Source: Oscillospiraceae bacterium
GTDB taxonomy: Bacteria; Bacillota_A; Clostridia; Oscillospirales; Ruminococcaceae
DNA length: 13,211 nucleotides
Reading direction: 5' to 3'
Assembly (NCBI GenBank): GCA_017829075.1
Contig: JAGAJA010000049.1
Span: 1-13,211 of the forward strand
Of the stretch, positions 1-6,337 are shown piece after piece; within the stretch, counting starts at the first letter, position 1; every line of letters starts with the position of its first letter. The notes below the pieces were generated by a model that worked only from the letters and a program-made list of their open reading frames with translations, ran no database searches and was not told the DNA's origin. Position numbers and translations under genes: made by a program.

Positions 1-100
1 ACCTCTGTGTTCCCGAACGGTTTTTCCCTGCACTCACCTGATTTTCGTTTCTTCCACAGATAGGACATTTCCTACCTGCTACTTCTTTTGCTTTCTTCAT
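1..100 (-). CDS. IS transposase N-terminus (partial)
   Basis: The reading frame starts with ATG at 98-100 and stays open for 33 codons to the window edge, so the gene is cut off. The visible protein is Lys-rich and then has a Cys-Pro-x-Cys-Gly knuckle (C12, C15), followed by a Gly-Lys-Asn-Arg-Ser-Gly-Thr-Gln-Arg stretch. That arrangement is the usual opening of a zinc ribbon in IS1-like and related transposases, where the second cysteine pair follows shortly after; here it would lie outside the window. A good promoter lies just upstream. The protein could instead be another small zinc-ribbon DNA-binding protein. The IS family and whether the transposase is intact cannot be decided from this fragment. 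Confidence 0.55.
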   Translation of the reverse strand, partial: MKKAKEVAGRKCPICGRNENQVSAGKNRSGTQR

Positions 101-107
101 ACTTCTT

Positions 108-136
108 ATTATACCATATTGTGCGCGTTTTGTCCA
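108..136 (-). promoter_or_regulatory. Promoter of the partial transposase
   Basis: Read on the minus strand, TGGACA (131-136) and TATAAT (108-113) are separated by exactly 17 bases, which fits a sigma-70 type promoter. The -10 box ends only 7 bases before the ATG, so the predicted transcript would start at or next to the start codon. That implies a nearly leaderless mRNA with no room for a Shine-Dalgarno site, unless translation begins further inside the frame. Confidence 0.55.
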
Positions 137-161
137 CACCTTATATAACCTTCAACCTGCC

Positions 162-193
162 GGACGTATGTATACGTCCTTGATGATTATAGT
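162..193 (+). promoter_or_regulatory. Palindromic operator and -10 box for the excisionase-like gene
   Basis: Bases 162-179 form a perfect inverted repeat with 8-base arms (GGACGTAT and ATACGTCC) and a 2-base centre. A TATAGT hexamer at 188-193 is a good -10 candidate, and the palindrome lies where the -35 box would be. No convincing -35 sequence exists there. This suggests either an activator-dependent promoter or a repressor site that overlaps the promoter. The bound protein is unknown; the downstream HTH protein itself is a candidate. Confidence 0.4.
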
Positions 194-237
194 AATTCAC
201 AACACCCTCATAATAACTATGAAAAAGGGGAGAAAAA

Positions 238-417
238 ATGCTTGAACACACCAAAGATATCCTTACCCTAAAAGAATTGCAGGAGCTGCTCCACATCGGC
301 AAGAACACCGCGCTTCGCCTGATACAAAACGGCGACATAGAGGGCTTTCGGATAGGTCGGCTATGGAGAGTTACCCGTGAAAGCGTTGCACGATATATCA
401 GGAGAAATCTTTCTTAA
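238..417 (+). CDS. Excisionase-family HTH DNA-binding protein
   Basis: This is a 59-residue protein preceded by the ribosome binding site AGGGGAG (226-232), five bases before the ATG. The pattern is typical of the excisionase/MerR-like winged HTH family. A Leu-Thr-Leu-Lys-Glu-Leu opening is followed by the first helix pair (Leu-His-Ile-Gly-Lys-Asn-Thr-Ala), then Leu-Ile-Gln-Asn-Gly-Asp-Ile-Glu-Gly-Phe-Arg-Ile-Gly-Arg, and finally a Trp-Arg-Val wing with a closing helix. Proteins of this type act as recombination directionality factors or small transcription factors in integrative elements. A hairpin terminator follows immediately, so it is a single-gene unit convergent with the AlbA_2 gene. 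The large serine recombinase at 2046-3602 is a possible partner, but no sequence feature proves the link. The gene was too short to be called by simple ORF length, but start, RBS and family pattern agree. Confidence 0.8.
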   Translation: MLEHTKDILTLKELQELLHIGKNTALRLIQNGDIEGFRIGRLWRVTRESVARYIRRNLS

Positions 418-425
418 ATCAACAC

Positions 426-464
426 CGCCCGGCAGTCATAACGACTTGCCGGGCGAATTTTATT
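426..464 (+). terminator. Rho-independent terminator after the excisionase-like gene
   Basis: A perfect 9-bp stem (CGCCCGGCA at 426-434, TGCCGGGCG at 447-455) has a 12-base loop and is followed by AATTTTATTT. It starts 8 bases after the stop codon at 417. The opposite strand has no clean T-run after the hairpin, so its effect on the convergent gene ending at 460 is probably weaker. Confidence 0.7.
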
Positions 465-1890
465 TCGTGCTGTATCTCTGCGACCTGCTGCCGGGAGCGT
501 CGGGATTGGACATCACAAGAAGTCCCTGCTCGACCAGAGGATCAATATATTTCCTTATTCCGTATGTCACAGAGCTTATGCCGAGGAAATCTGCAAGCTC
601 CTTTTTGCTCCGTGGAGTTTTGCAGAACTCCAGAATAGCCGTCTGCCGGTCAGCCTCCTCCGTGGGAGCAACTATCGCATTCCGCAGACACACCCGGAAC
701 TCCCCGTGAATAGCAGTAAACTCCGGGGCGGGGTGCTTTGCCTCTTTCATTTCACGGCGTATGGTAGGTATGCCGGAATACCTGTTCTCTGTGACTCCGA
801 TAACCTCCAGCGCTGTTGCCAGAACCGGATTTCGGGTGTCCGGCTGAGCGTTGCCAAGCATATCAACGGTTAGCCTGCCGTAAATGCCGCCGGGGTTCTT
901 TACCTCCAGCCGGTCAGAAAAAACGGTAAGCTGTATCGGCATTCCCTCGGTATGGATACTGTAATCACGGTGAACAAGCGCATTCAGTATAACCTCTCTT
1001 ACCGCATTCATAGGGTAATCGGGAATGTCTGTGCGGTTTCCGTCCTTGTCGATAATAGTGCGTATACGGGTATTGGTTCTGACAAAGCTCATCGCACCCT
1101 CCAGCATCTCTGGGATAGTGCCTTCGATACGCTTGTTGTCGCTGAACCTTGCTCCGTCCGGCTGCGGCTCGCCGAGTTCCGTCCCCTGAACCGCCACAGC
1201 GATTATCCCCAGCTGCGGCAGAAAAGCCTGCGGATACAGACCCCATATCATTTCAGCGGCAAGAGTAGGCTTACCGCCCCTTAAAACACTCATCAACTCC
1301 ATTATCTGACTATCATCTAATGCGGCAAGGTTAGGCTTGTTGTCTTTCAGCCGGAACAGATAGCTTTCCAGCTTTGCAGTGTTCAAAGAGGTCATTTCCG
1401 CACGCTCTATCACACGGATATCGTCCTGATATTTCTTACGGTAGGCTTCATAGCTGTACACCTCATATTCCGTCATAGGAACATCAGCGTCACCCACACG
1501 GACATAAGACCCCTTTATCCTGCCCTTTGCCTGATAGAAACAGGGACGCTCCGTTATATCCACCGGCGGTATCTCGGCGGAAACAACGTTTTTACCGTCA
1601 ATTTCAGCAACGGTAAATACAGCACGCACCTGCGGCTCCATCTGGCTGCACTGCTCCATGACCTTTTTCTGGAGGGTATGCACATCATCAACTCCGGTAA
1701 TACCAAACCCATCGTTTTCATACAGACCGAACACGATGACGCCGCCGTCATTCTGGTTTGAGAATGCAGACAGCGTATCGTACAGCTTTTCCGGTGCACC
1801 TGTCTGAGCGCGTTTTACCTCGACCGTCTGAAATTCAGCCTGTGATGACTGAATTTTTGAAATCAGTCTTTTTAATTCTGCATCTGTCAT
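460..1890 (-). CDS. AlbA_2/Schlafen-type ATP-binding transcriptional regulator
   Basis: The 476-residue protein has three recognisable parts. The N-terminal ~120 residues match the AlbA_2 (Schlafen-like) domain: Glu-x-Lys-Arg, then Leu-Ser-Ala-Phe-Ser-Asn and Gly-Gly-Val-Ile-Val-Phe-Gly. The middle has the GHKL-like ATPase signature of HATPase_c_4 proteins (Val-Arg-Glu-Val-Ile-Leu-Asn-Ala-Leu-Val-His-Arg-Asp-Tyr, then Asn-Pro-Gly-Gly). The C-terminus is a winged HTH (Ser-Lys-Lys-Glu-Leu-Ala-Asp-Phe-Leu-Gly). Such proteins (COG2865-type) are usually annotated as predicted regulators, and many sit in mobile elements; the ligand is unknown. An upstream in-frame ATG at 1911 was rejected because it lies at the predicted transcription start and has no RBS. 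The chosen ATG at 1890 follows AAGGGGG at 1902-1908. The gene has its own consensus promoter embedded in a TTTAAA-rich region, which suggests autoregulation (inference). Confidence 0.85.
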   Translation of the reverse strand: MTDAELKRLISKIQSSQAEFQTVEVKRAQTGAPEKLYDTLSAFSNQNDGGVIVFGLYENDGFGITGVDDVHTLQKKVMEQCSQMEPQVRAVFTVAEIDGKNVVSAEIPPVDITERPCFYQAKGRIKGSYVRVGDADVPMTEYEVYSYEAYRKKYQDDIRVIERAEMTSLNTAKLESYLFRLKDNKPNLAALDDSQIMELMSVLRGGKPTLAAEMIWGLYPQAFLPQLGIIAVAVQGTELGEPQPDGARFSDNKRIEGTIPEMLEGAMSFVRTNTRIRTIIDKDGNRTDIPDYPMNAVREVILNALVHRDYSIHTEGMPIQLTVFSDRLEVKNPGGIYGRLTVDMLGNAQPDTRNPVLATALEVIGVTENRYSGIPTIRREMKEAKHPAPEFTAIHGEFRVCLRNAIVAPTEEADRQTAILEFCKTPRSKKELADFLGISSVTYGIRKYIDPLVEQGLLVMSNPDAPGSRSQRYSTK

Positions 1891-1916
1891 TTCAATTTTC
1901 GCCCCCTTCATTTAAG

Positions 1917-1945
1917 ATTATAGGCTGTTTTTTTAAATTTGTCAA
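1917..1945 (-). promoter_or_regulatory. Consensus promoter of the AlbA_2 gene
   Basis: On the minus strand TTGACA (1940-1945) and TATAAT (1917-1922) match the sigma-70 consensus at all twelve positions, with a 17-base spacer. The expected transcript start is near 1910. This moves the start of translation to the downstream ATG at 1890. Confidence 0.85.
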
Positions 1946-2019
1946 GGTAAAATTTAAATTTATTAAAAAATTTAAATGAAATTTAAAATTTTATGTCGTT
2001 TTTTAAAATGCTATTTAAA
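1932..2019. repeat. Six TTTAAA elements around the AlbA_2 promoter
   Basis: The self-complementary hexamer TTTAAA begins at 1932, 1953, 1971, 1982, 2002 and 2014. Several copies extend to AATTTAAATT or ATTTAAAA. One lies inside the promoter spacer and the others upstream of the -35 box. The distances are 21, 18, 11, 20 and 12 bases, some close to one or two helical turns. The region is strongly AT-rich, so part of this could be chance; a binding array for a regulator or a curved UP-element region is possible. Confidence 0.4.
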
Positions 2020-2045
2020 AAATCAGAGCAGCCTACCGACTGCTC
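2017..2045 (-). terminator. Terminator after the large serine recombinase
   Basis: On the minus strand GAGCAG (2040-2045) pairs with CTGCTC (2026-2031) across an 8-base loop, and TTTTTT follows at 2017-2022. The hairpin begins directly after the TAG stop at 2046-2048. It separates recombinase transcription from the AlbA_2 promoter just downstream. Confidence 0.7.
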
Positions 2046-3602
2046 CTAATCTGTTTTGTGTGTTGTATCCTCCGGCAAAAGCGGCAGTACGTCCAGCGTA
2101 AAGCTGCATTTGTCCGGATCTTTGCGGGTGTTTCGCTCCGTCTTTATGTAGGTCGCCTTGCTGACGATGGTTTTCAGCAGGCGTTTTTTCTCCGCCGGGG
2201 TGGAGTCTGCGTATATATCCATAACACGCTCCACCCGGGGGATTATCTCAGCATAGATGCGGCGGTTTCCCTCTGACTTGCTGATATTCTGTTCGGATCG
2301 TTTCAGCCGCTCGGAAAGCTGCGCTCGCCGCTTATTCAGCGCGTCCATGCGCTCACGGAATTCCTCCGGCGAATACACGCCCTGTTCTAGGAACGAATAT
2401 ATCCTGTCCCGCTGAATATCCAACTTGGCAATTTCGGAACGCAGCTTTTCCGCACCGTTTTTCTCGGTTTCTGTTATATCCAAAGCCGGCTTTCGGCTGA
2501 CGTTCACCCGGCAGTCGTTCAGCCACCGTGACAATCCCTCTATAAGTGCATTCTCGACCAACGCCAGCTTTGCCGATACATTTCGGCAGTTTCTGTTCGG
2601 ACATCGCAGAATATCGCTGCGGTTTTTAGTCCCTGTACCCTGCCTGGTCATCATTCTGCCGCACAAGCCGCAGTATATCAGCCCGGACAGGGGATTCTGA
2701 AGCTCCGTGCTTTCCTTTTTCCGAGTCGCTCTCCTGCCGGAGATAAACTGCTGCGCCTTGGCAAACTCCTCTTCGCTTACCAGTGGCGTATGTAATCCCT
2801 CTGCCATGATGCAGTTTGGATTGTCGCGCCTGTGAACATGAACGATACCGTTTTCAAGGCTCTTTTCTTCTCGGCGGTACTGCCACCGTATCTTCCCGCA
2901 ATAAACCGGATTGGTGAGAATATCTGAAATCGTGGCGCTGCTCCATGCCCCGCCTCTTCTAGGTACTATTCCCATATCGTCCAGCTTTCTTGCAATGGCA
3001 TTGCAGCCCAAACCGCCTATACACAGCGAATACATCAGCTTCACCGCGTCACTTTCGGAGTTTGGCTTTAAGGTATAACCTCTGCCCTTTTCCACCTTTA
3101 CCTTATCATATCCGTATGGCGGAGTACTGCCGATAAAATGTCCCTCCTTCACCGATGAAATTCGCCCGCGCATAATCCTGCGGGAAATCATCTTGTACTC
3201 CCGCCGTGCCATGAACAGCTCAAAATCAACGTATTCTTCATCGCTGTCCCGGGTGGTGTCGTACACTTTCAATGGAGTGATTATCAGCGTTTCTGCTATT
3301 TTGAAGGTTTTGGTTATTCTCGCCTGATCTGCGCTGTCGCCTCTCGCAAGACGGTCGATATCCATGCAGAGCACGCCAGCCCAGCGTTTATTCTCAACAT
3401 CGGCGAGCAGCCTTCTCATTTCCGGACGTGCTTCAATGCTTTCGCCGGAAACGATCTCCTGATAGATTTCACCTATCTCCAGTCCGTTCCTTTGCGCATA
3501 CTCCAGAAGAGTTGCTCTGTGCCGGGCTAATGTTTCGCCCTGCCCAAGAGCTTCTGCGTCCAGGTCGGCTCTGGATTTTCGCAGATATATTGCGTACTGC
3601 AT
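2046..3602 (-). CDS. Large serine recombinase (integrase)
   Basis: This 518-residue site-specific recombinase has the full domain order of the large serine family. The catalytic resolvase domain spans about residues 1-150, with the nucleophile Ser10 in Tyr-Leu-Arg-Lys-Ser-Arg and the Asp-Arg-Leu-Ala-Arg motif at 83-87. The recombinase domain follows at about 160-290. A zinc beta-ribbon (C311, C314, C334, C339) is interrupted by a basic loop, and a long Glu/Lys/Arg-rich coiled coil covers about 376-445. It is expected to join short attP and attB sites and integrate or excise the element. The frame is open to 3659, but the Met at 3602 gives the standard N-terminus with Ser10 and is preceded by AAAGGA, although about 12 bases away. 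Downstream is a terminator; upstream are two small unknown genes in the same direction. No catalytic residue is visibly missing, so it appears intact. Confidence 0.93.
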   Translation of the reverse strand: MQYAIYLRKSRADLDAEALGQGETLARHRATLLEYAQRNGLEIGEIYQEIVSGESIEARPEMRRLLADVENKRWAGVLCMDIDRLARGDSADQARITKTFKIAETLIITPLKVYDTTRDSDEEYVDFELFMARREYKMISRRIMRGRISSVKEGHFIGSTPPYGYDKVKVEKGRGYTLKPNSESDAVKLMYSLCIGGLGCNAIARKLDDMGIVPRRGGAWSSATISDILTNPVYCGKIRWQYRREEKSLENGIVHVHRRDNPNCIMAEGLHTPLVSEEEFAKAQQFISGRRATRKKESTELQNPLSGLIYCGLCGRMMTRQGTGTKNRSDILRCPNRNCRNVSAKLALVENALIEGLSRWLNDCRVNVSRKPALDITETEKNGAEKLRSEIAKLDIQRDRIYSFLEQGVYSPEEFRERMDALNKRRAQLSERLKRSEQNISKSEGNRRIYAEIIPRVERVMDIYADSTPAEKKRLLKTIVSKATYIKTERNTRKDPDKCSFTLDVLPLLPEDTTHKTD

Positions 3603-3682
3603 TGGTCTTTCACGTCCTTTCTGAAAAGATATTGCAAAAGCCTCGGAAATGTGGTACAATTAATTCAGCGCTTTTACTATGC

Positions 3683-3880
3683 TCAGGCCGATTCTGAACT
3701 ATCCGACTGCTTCATTTTACGAAGCCGCTGCAGGTCTGACTCCTGCGCTATCTGCTCGGCGGTTCTTATCATGTTCTCCCGGCGATAGTCAAGCTCCGCT
3801 TTGGCAGAGTTTATGTAACCGTCATCGTGGAAGTTCACCGTTGCGCCGCAGTTCGCAGAATATGTCTTGATAACGCTCAT
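3683..3880 (-). CDS. Small hypothetical protein, 65 aa
   Basis: I do not recognise this protein. It begins Met-Ser-Val-Ile-Lys-Thr-Tyr-Ser-Ala-Asn-Cys-Gly, followed by an Asp/Glu/Arg-rich helix (Ala-Glu-Leu-Asp-Tyr-Arg-Arg-Glu-Asn), and ends in a polar Ser-rich tail. No membrane segment or signal peptide is seen. The ATG at 3880 sits 8 bases after AGAGG. A second ATG two codons upstream, at 3886, overlaps by one base the stop of a 19-codon ORF (3886-3945), so translational coupling is possible. It lies between the 131-aa gene and the recombinase, about 80 bases from each, in the same direction. It may be an accessory factor of the element, but nothing in the sequence shows that. Confidence 0.6.
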   Translation of the reverse strand: MSVIKTYSANCGATVNFHDDGYINSAKAELDYRRENMIRTAEQIAQESDLQRLRKMKQSDSSESA

Positions 3881-3960
3881 ATTCATCACCTCTTTCTTAT
3901 GTATATGGTGCAGTGGTTGTACGTTTTCACTCCTCTGCGACACATGGGAATAATATACTT

Positions 3961-4356
3961 TTATTCTCCGGAAGTTTGCAGAGAACGGTTCGGCTCTCTC
4001 AGCATAAGCGCACGATATAGAACTCCATCGCTGGTTGTGTACCGCTGGACTATCAGATAACTGCCGTCCACACCGCATTGGGTGTAATATGAGGTTTCTG
4101 CGTCAAAAAGCCGTCTGGCTGTTTCAGAATCCATTCTGGTGCAAAAGCAAACGTAGCCTATCAGATCAACCTCCGGAATATCCAGTTCCTCGCCTAATGG
4201 AGTCTGGCTCTGCACCAGGGAGATATACTCGCTTTCACGAAAGATAAACTGAGCCGCAGTGAATTCATCACAGTCGGCGCAGGTTGCCATATACCTGCAC
4301 AGGAGTGCTGTATCAATAATTATGGCATTCATTCGATTATGCTTGTCTTGTACCAT
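3961..4356 (-). CDS. Hypothetical protein, 131 aa
   Basis: I do not recognise a family. The protein is acidic and fairly rich in cysteine (including Cys-Ala-Asp-Cys near residue 26 and Cys-Phe-Cys near residue 70), with aromatic residues spread through it and no membrane segment. The start at 4356 is well supported: GGAGG lies seven bases upstream of the ATG. The first codons overlap the last codons of a 27-codon leader ORF in another frame, which suggests coupled translation. It probably belongs to the same transcript as the 65-aa gene and the large serine recombinase. Confidence 0.7.
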   Translation of the reverse strand: MVQDKHNRMNAIIIDTALLCRYMATCADCDEFTAAQFIFRESEYISLVQSQTPLGEELDIPEVDLIGYVCFCTRMDSETARRLFDAETSYYTQCGVDGSYLIVQRYTTSDGVLYRALMLREPNRSLQTSGE

Positions 4357-4412
4357 AATATTTCCTCCGGTATTACAAACTTATATTTGACCTTACCCAA
4401 AGCAGCATACAT
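4329..4412 (-). CDS. 27-residue leader peptide ORF
   Basis: An ATG at 4412 opens a 27-codon frame (Met-Tyr-Ala-Ala-Leu-Gly-Lys-Val-Lys-Tyr-Lys-Phe and onward, ending Ile-Ile-Glu) with a TGA at 4329-4331. The ribosome binding site AAAAGGAGG, six bases upstream, is one of the strongest in the window. The ORF contains the RBS and the first nine codons of the 131-aa gene in a different frame, so ribosomes ending here would finish just inside that gene. It may be a real micropeptide or a coupling or attenuation leader. No similarity is claimed. Confidence 0.45.
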   Translation of the reverse strand: MYAALGKVKYKFVIPEEILWYKTSIIE

Positions 4413-4413
4413 C

Positions 4414-4432
4414 GCGGTCCTCCTTTTACCGC
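4414..4432 (-). promoter_or_regulatory. RBS displayed in a hairpin loop
   Basis: On the minus strand GCGGT (4428-4432) and ACCGC (4414-4418) form a perfect 5-bp stem, and its 9-base loop is exactly AAAAGGAGG, the RBS of the 27-codon ORF. Such a placement could present the RBS to ribosomes or serve as a protein-controlled translation switch. The function is inferred. Confidence 0.4.
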
Positions 4433-4479
4433 AGTAATGTAGATGTACTGATTATTTCAGCTCCTTTTAGGTCAATCCT

Positions 4480-4508
4480 ATTATACATCATGAATAAAGG
4501 AAAATCGA
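4480..4508 (-). promoter_or_regulatory. Likely promoter of the leader/131-aa/65-aa/recombinase unit
   Basis: A perfect TATAAT occurs on the minus strand at 4480-4485. The best -35 match at 17 bases is TCGATT (4503-4508), which is weak and lies on the edge of one arm of the 4496-4547 inverted repeat. A weak -35 overlapping a palindrome suits regulated transcription. The 5' untranslated leader would be roughly 60 bases. Confidence 0.45.
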
Positions 4509-4547
4509 TACGTTATTTCACTATATCTAAAGCGCCGATTTTCCTTT
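4496..4547. repeat. Perfect 12-bp inverted repeat in the divergent intergenic region
   Basis: AAAGGAAAATCG at 4496-4507 and CGATTTTCCTTT at 4536-4547 are exact reverse complements 28 bases apart. They lie between the divergent minus-strand recombinase unit and the plus-strand 533-aa gene. The left arm overlaps the probable -35 region of the minus-strand promoter, and the right arm lies just before the possible plus-strand promoter. It fits a two-site operator that controls both directions. A recombination or replication site is an alternative. Confidence 0.6.
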
Positions 4548-4640
4548 GTTTTCTCTGCTACCGTGTTCATTATAGCATTTTGTTGATTTGTAATGGATAT
4601 TTTACTTTTTAATAATTTGCGAATTTTCCAAGAGGTAATT

Positions 4641-6242
4641 ATGAACGACGATTTCTTTCATTTCTTTGATCTGATAAAAGATGACAATGAATATATCGAA
4701 GCACTCAACACTGTGAAATACAGATATGGACTATACCCACAGCAATACCAGAATCTGTACTCGCAATTTCTTGAGAACTCAAACGATTCTTCCGAATCTC
4801 TAAATATAGATATGATCGTAAACACAAACGAGTTAACTCAACAGCAAAAGGCTGTTGTTACTTCGCTTGTGGAAATTATTATAGATTCACGTCTGACAAT
4901 ACTGGATAAAACGTCCACTGATATAGAAGACTTTTATGAAATCAAAGAAGATCTGCTATTTCTGCTTATCAAGCTGATGTTTCAGGTGATTTCCGCTGAA
5001 ATTCCCCAATATACAGTTCGTTCAGCTAAAGTACAGAATAAAGTATCAATCCCCATAGACAGCAAAACCAACACTCAGATATTCAAGAAAAGCTTTCTGC
5101 ACCATATCTTTTCAAGCACTGAAAAAACAGCAAAGAATGCATCTCTCCCCATTCTGACATTGCTTGCGCCGGTTCACTTTTCGTCATTAAAGCATATAAA
5201 TATCAGCCCATATAAAAACCTATACGATTGTTATGATATACGAAATGATGCAAGGTTCATGGCACTAAGCAGTAATTCATTAGATGAAATAGCTCCCTTG
5301 ATGAAACTGCTCCAAGATAGCTACAGCAATCGCGAATCCTCAGCTCAGAATACGGTTGATGTCAGTACTAAGCCTTACTCTATTGCAAATTTCAATACGT
5401 TTTATCTGTATTTCAGTGATGTTTTTTCGGCAGTATGCAATATCTGGGAAACACTTGAAGACCAAAACTCATGCACATTATTAGAAGGCAACAACATCAA
5501 CGCAATGCGAGTAATAAACAATTATATTGCAGAGAGGATCTACCATTTTAATTTTTACCAAAAACTGTGCCGGTTCCTTGACGATAATATATCCGAATAT
5601 GAGCTGAAGTACAATCAACTGCTTTCAATTTCTATGCTTGAAAATGTATTTTATGTTGACCGTATTTTTCATTGTGTCCGACAAAAGGAAAATATCACTG
5701 CACTGTATCACACCGCAGCGCATAACGAAGAGATCTCACCACAAGCAACCACATACGATTCAAGCCTTATGGCTTGCCGAGAAAGCGTTGATCTTCTCAG
5801 CATGATATACTATCCCATAATCTTCACCTTAGCATACAGCATAGTCAAGGATAGGATATCCTTTGACGAACTTGCTGACCTTTTCAATATGCTGTCTATT
5901 GATCCAACTTATAAGAAGATGCTTGATTCCATTGACATAGCAAACAGCAAGACGCAGATATTGATCAACCCATCAAATATAAACAAAGCTCAAATTAGCA
6001 AGATAATGTCCGAAAGCTTCTATATAGTCAACAGAAGATATTACCGGAATGAAAGTCCGTTCACCGATTATTACCTTAAGACTTTTTGCGGGTGCAATAG
6101 TCCGTTGAGATATCCCTCTCACTTGATACCGGCTATTCTTCCCAGTCCCCCTAGAATGAATTCAGACGAATACGAAAACCTGCTAGCTGCCGAAGAAAAG
6201 GATCGGGAGTATGCAAAGCCCCAACAATCGCAACAAACGTAA
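4641..6242 (+). CDS. Hypothetical protein, 533 aa
   Basis: I recognise no domain in this 533-residue protein. It is predicted to be mostly helical and soluble, with many Asn, Ile, Tyr and Ser residues. It has a hydrophobic helix-rich stretch (Ser-Met-Ile-Tyr-Tyr-Pro-Ile-Ile-Phe-Thr-Leu-Ala-Tyr) in the C-terminal third and ends in a charged, Gln-rich tail. No Walker motif, HTH or metal-binding cluster is visible. The frame is open from an ATG at 4593, but the ATG at 4641 is chosen because AAGAGGT lies just before it and the earlier ATG has no RBS. It is a single-gene unit: a strong terminator follows, and the start faces the divergent recombinase unit. The gene is noticeably more AT-rich than the amidoligase, amidotransferase and AlbA_2 genes, which suggests a different source. 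Its position between the integration and replication genes suggests a role in the element itself. Confidence 0.8.
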   Translation: MNDDFFHFFDLIKDDNEYIEALNTVKYRYGLYPQQYQNLYSQFLENSNDSSESLNIDMIVNTNELTQQQKAVVTSLVEIIIDSRLTILDKTSTDIEDFYEIKEDLLFLLIKLMFQVISAEIPQYTVRSAKVQNKVSIPIDSKTNTQIFKKSFLHHIFSSTEKTAKNASLPILTLLAPVHFSSLKHINISPYKNLYDCYDIRNDARFMALSSNSLDEIAPLMKLLQDSYSNRESSAQNTVDVSTKPYSIANFNTFYLYFSDVFSAVCNIWETLEDQNSCTLLEGNNINAMRVINNYIAERIYHFNFYQKLCRFLDDNISEYELKYNQLLSISMLENVFYVDRIFHCVRQKENITALYHTAAHNEEISPQATTYDSSLMACRESVDLLSMIYYPIIFTLAYSIVKDRISFDELADLFNMLSIDPTYKKMLDSIDIANSKTQILINPSNINKAQISKIMSESFYIVNRRYYRNESPFTDYYLKTFCGCNSPLRYPSHLIPAILPSPPRMNSDEYENLLAAEEKDREYAKPQQSQQT

Positions 6243-6304
6243 CCAATAGCCACTTGTATGAATTGCGTGTTTGTTTCGGTAGTTTACAATCTATCACAAA
6301 TACT

Positions 6305-6337
6305 AATCGCCCCAATTTTGAATGGGGCGATTTTTTT
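6305..6337 (+). terminator. Strong terminator after the 533-aa gene
   Basis: A perfect 10-bp stem (AATCGCCCCA at 6305-6314, TGGGGCGATT at 6323-6332) with an 8-base loop runs into seven Ts at 6331-6337. It is the clearest terminator in the window and separates the 533-aa gene from the replication gene. Confidence 0.9.

Noticed and set aside
141..338. 65-codon minus-strand frame opposite the excisionase-like gene
   Set aside because: It covers the operator palindrome and the opposite strand of a well-supported gene, with no family resemblance.
3886..3945. 19-codon frame overlapping the start of the 65-aa gene
   Set aside because: It has no ribosome binding site of its own. The stop/start overlap is noted as possible coupling, but the peptide itself is not supported.
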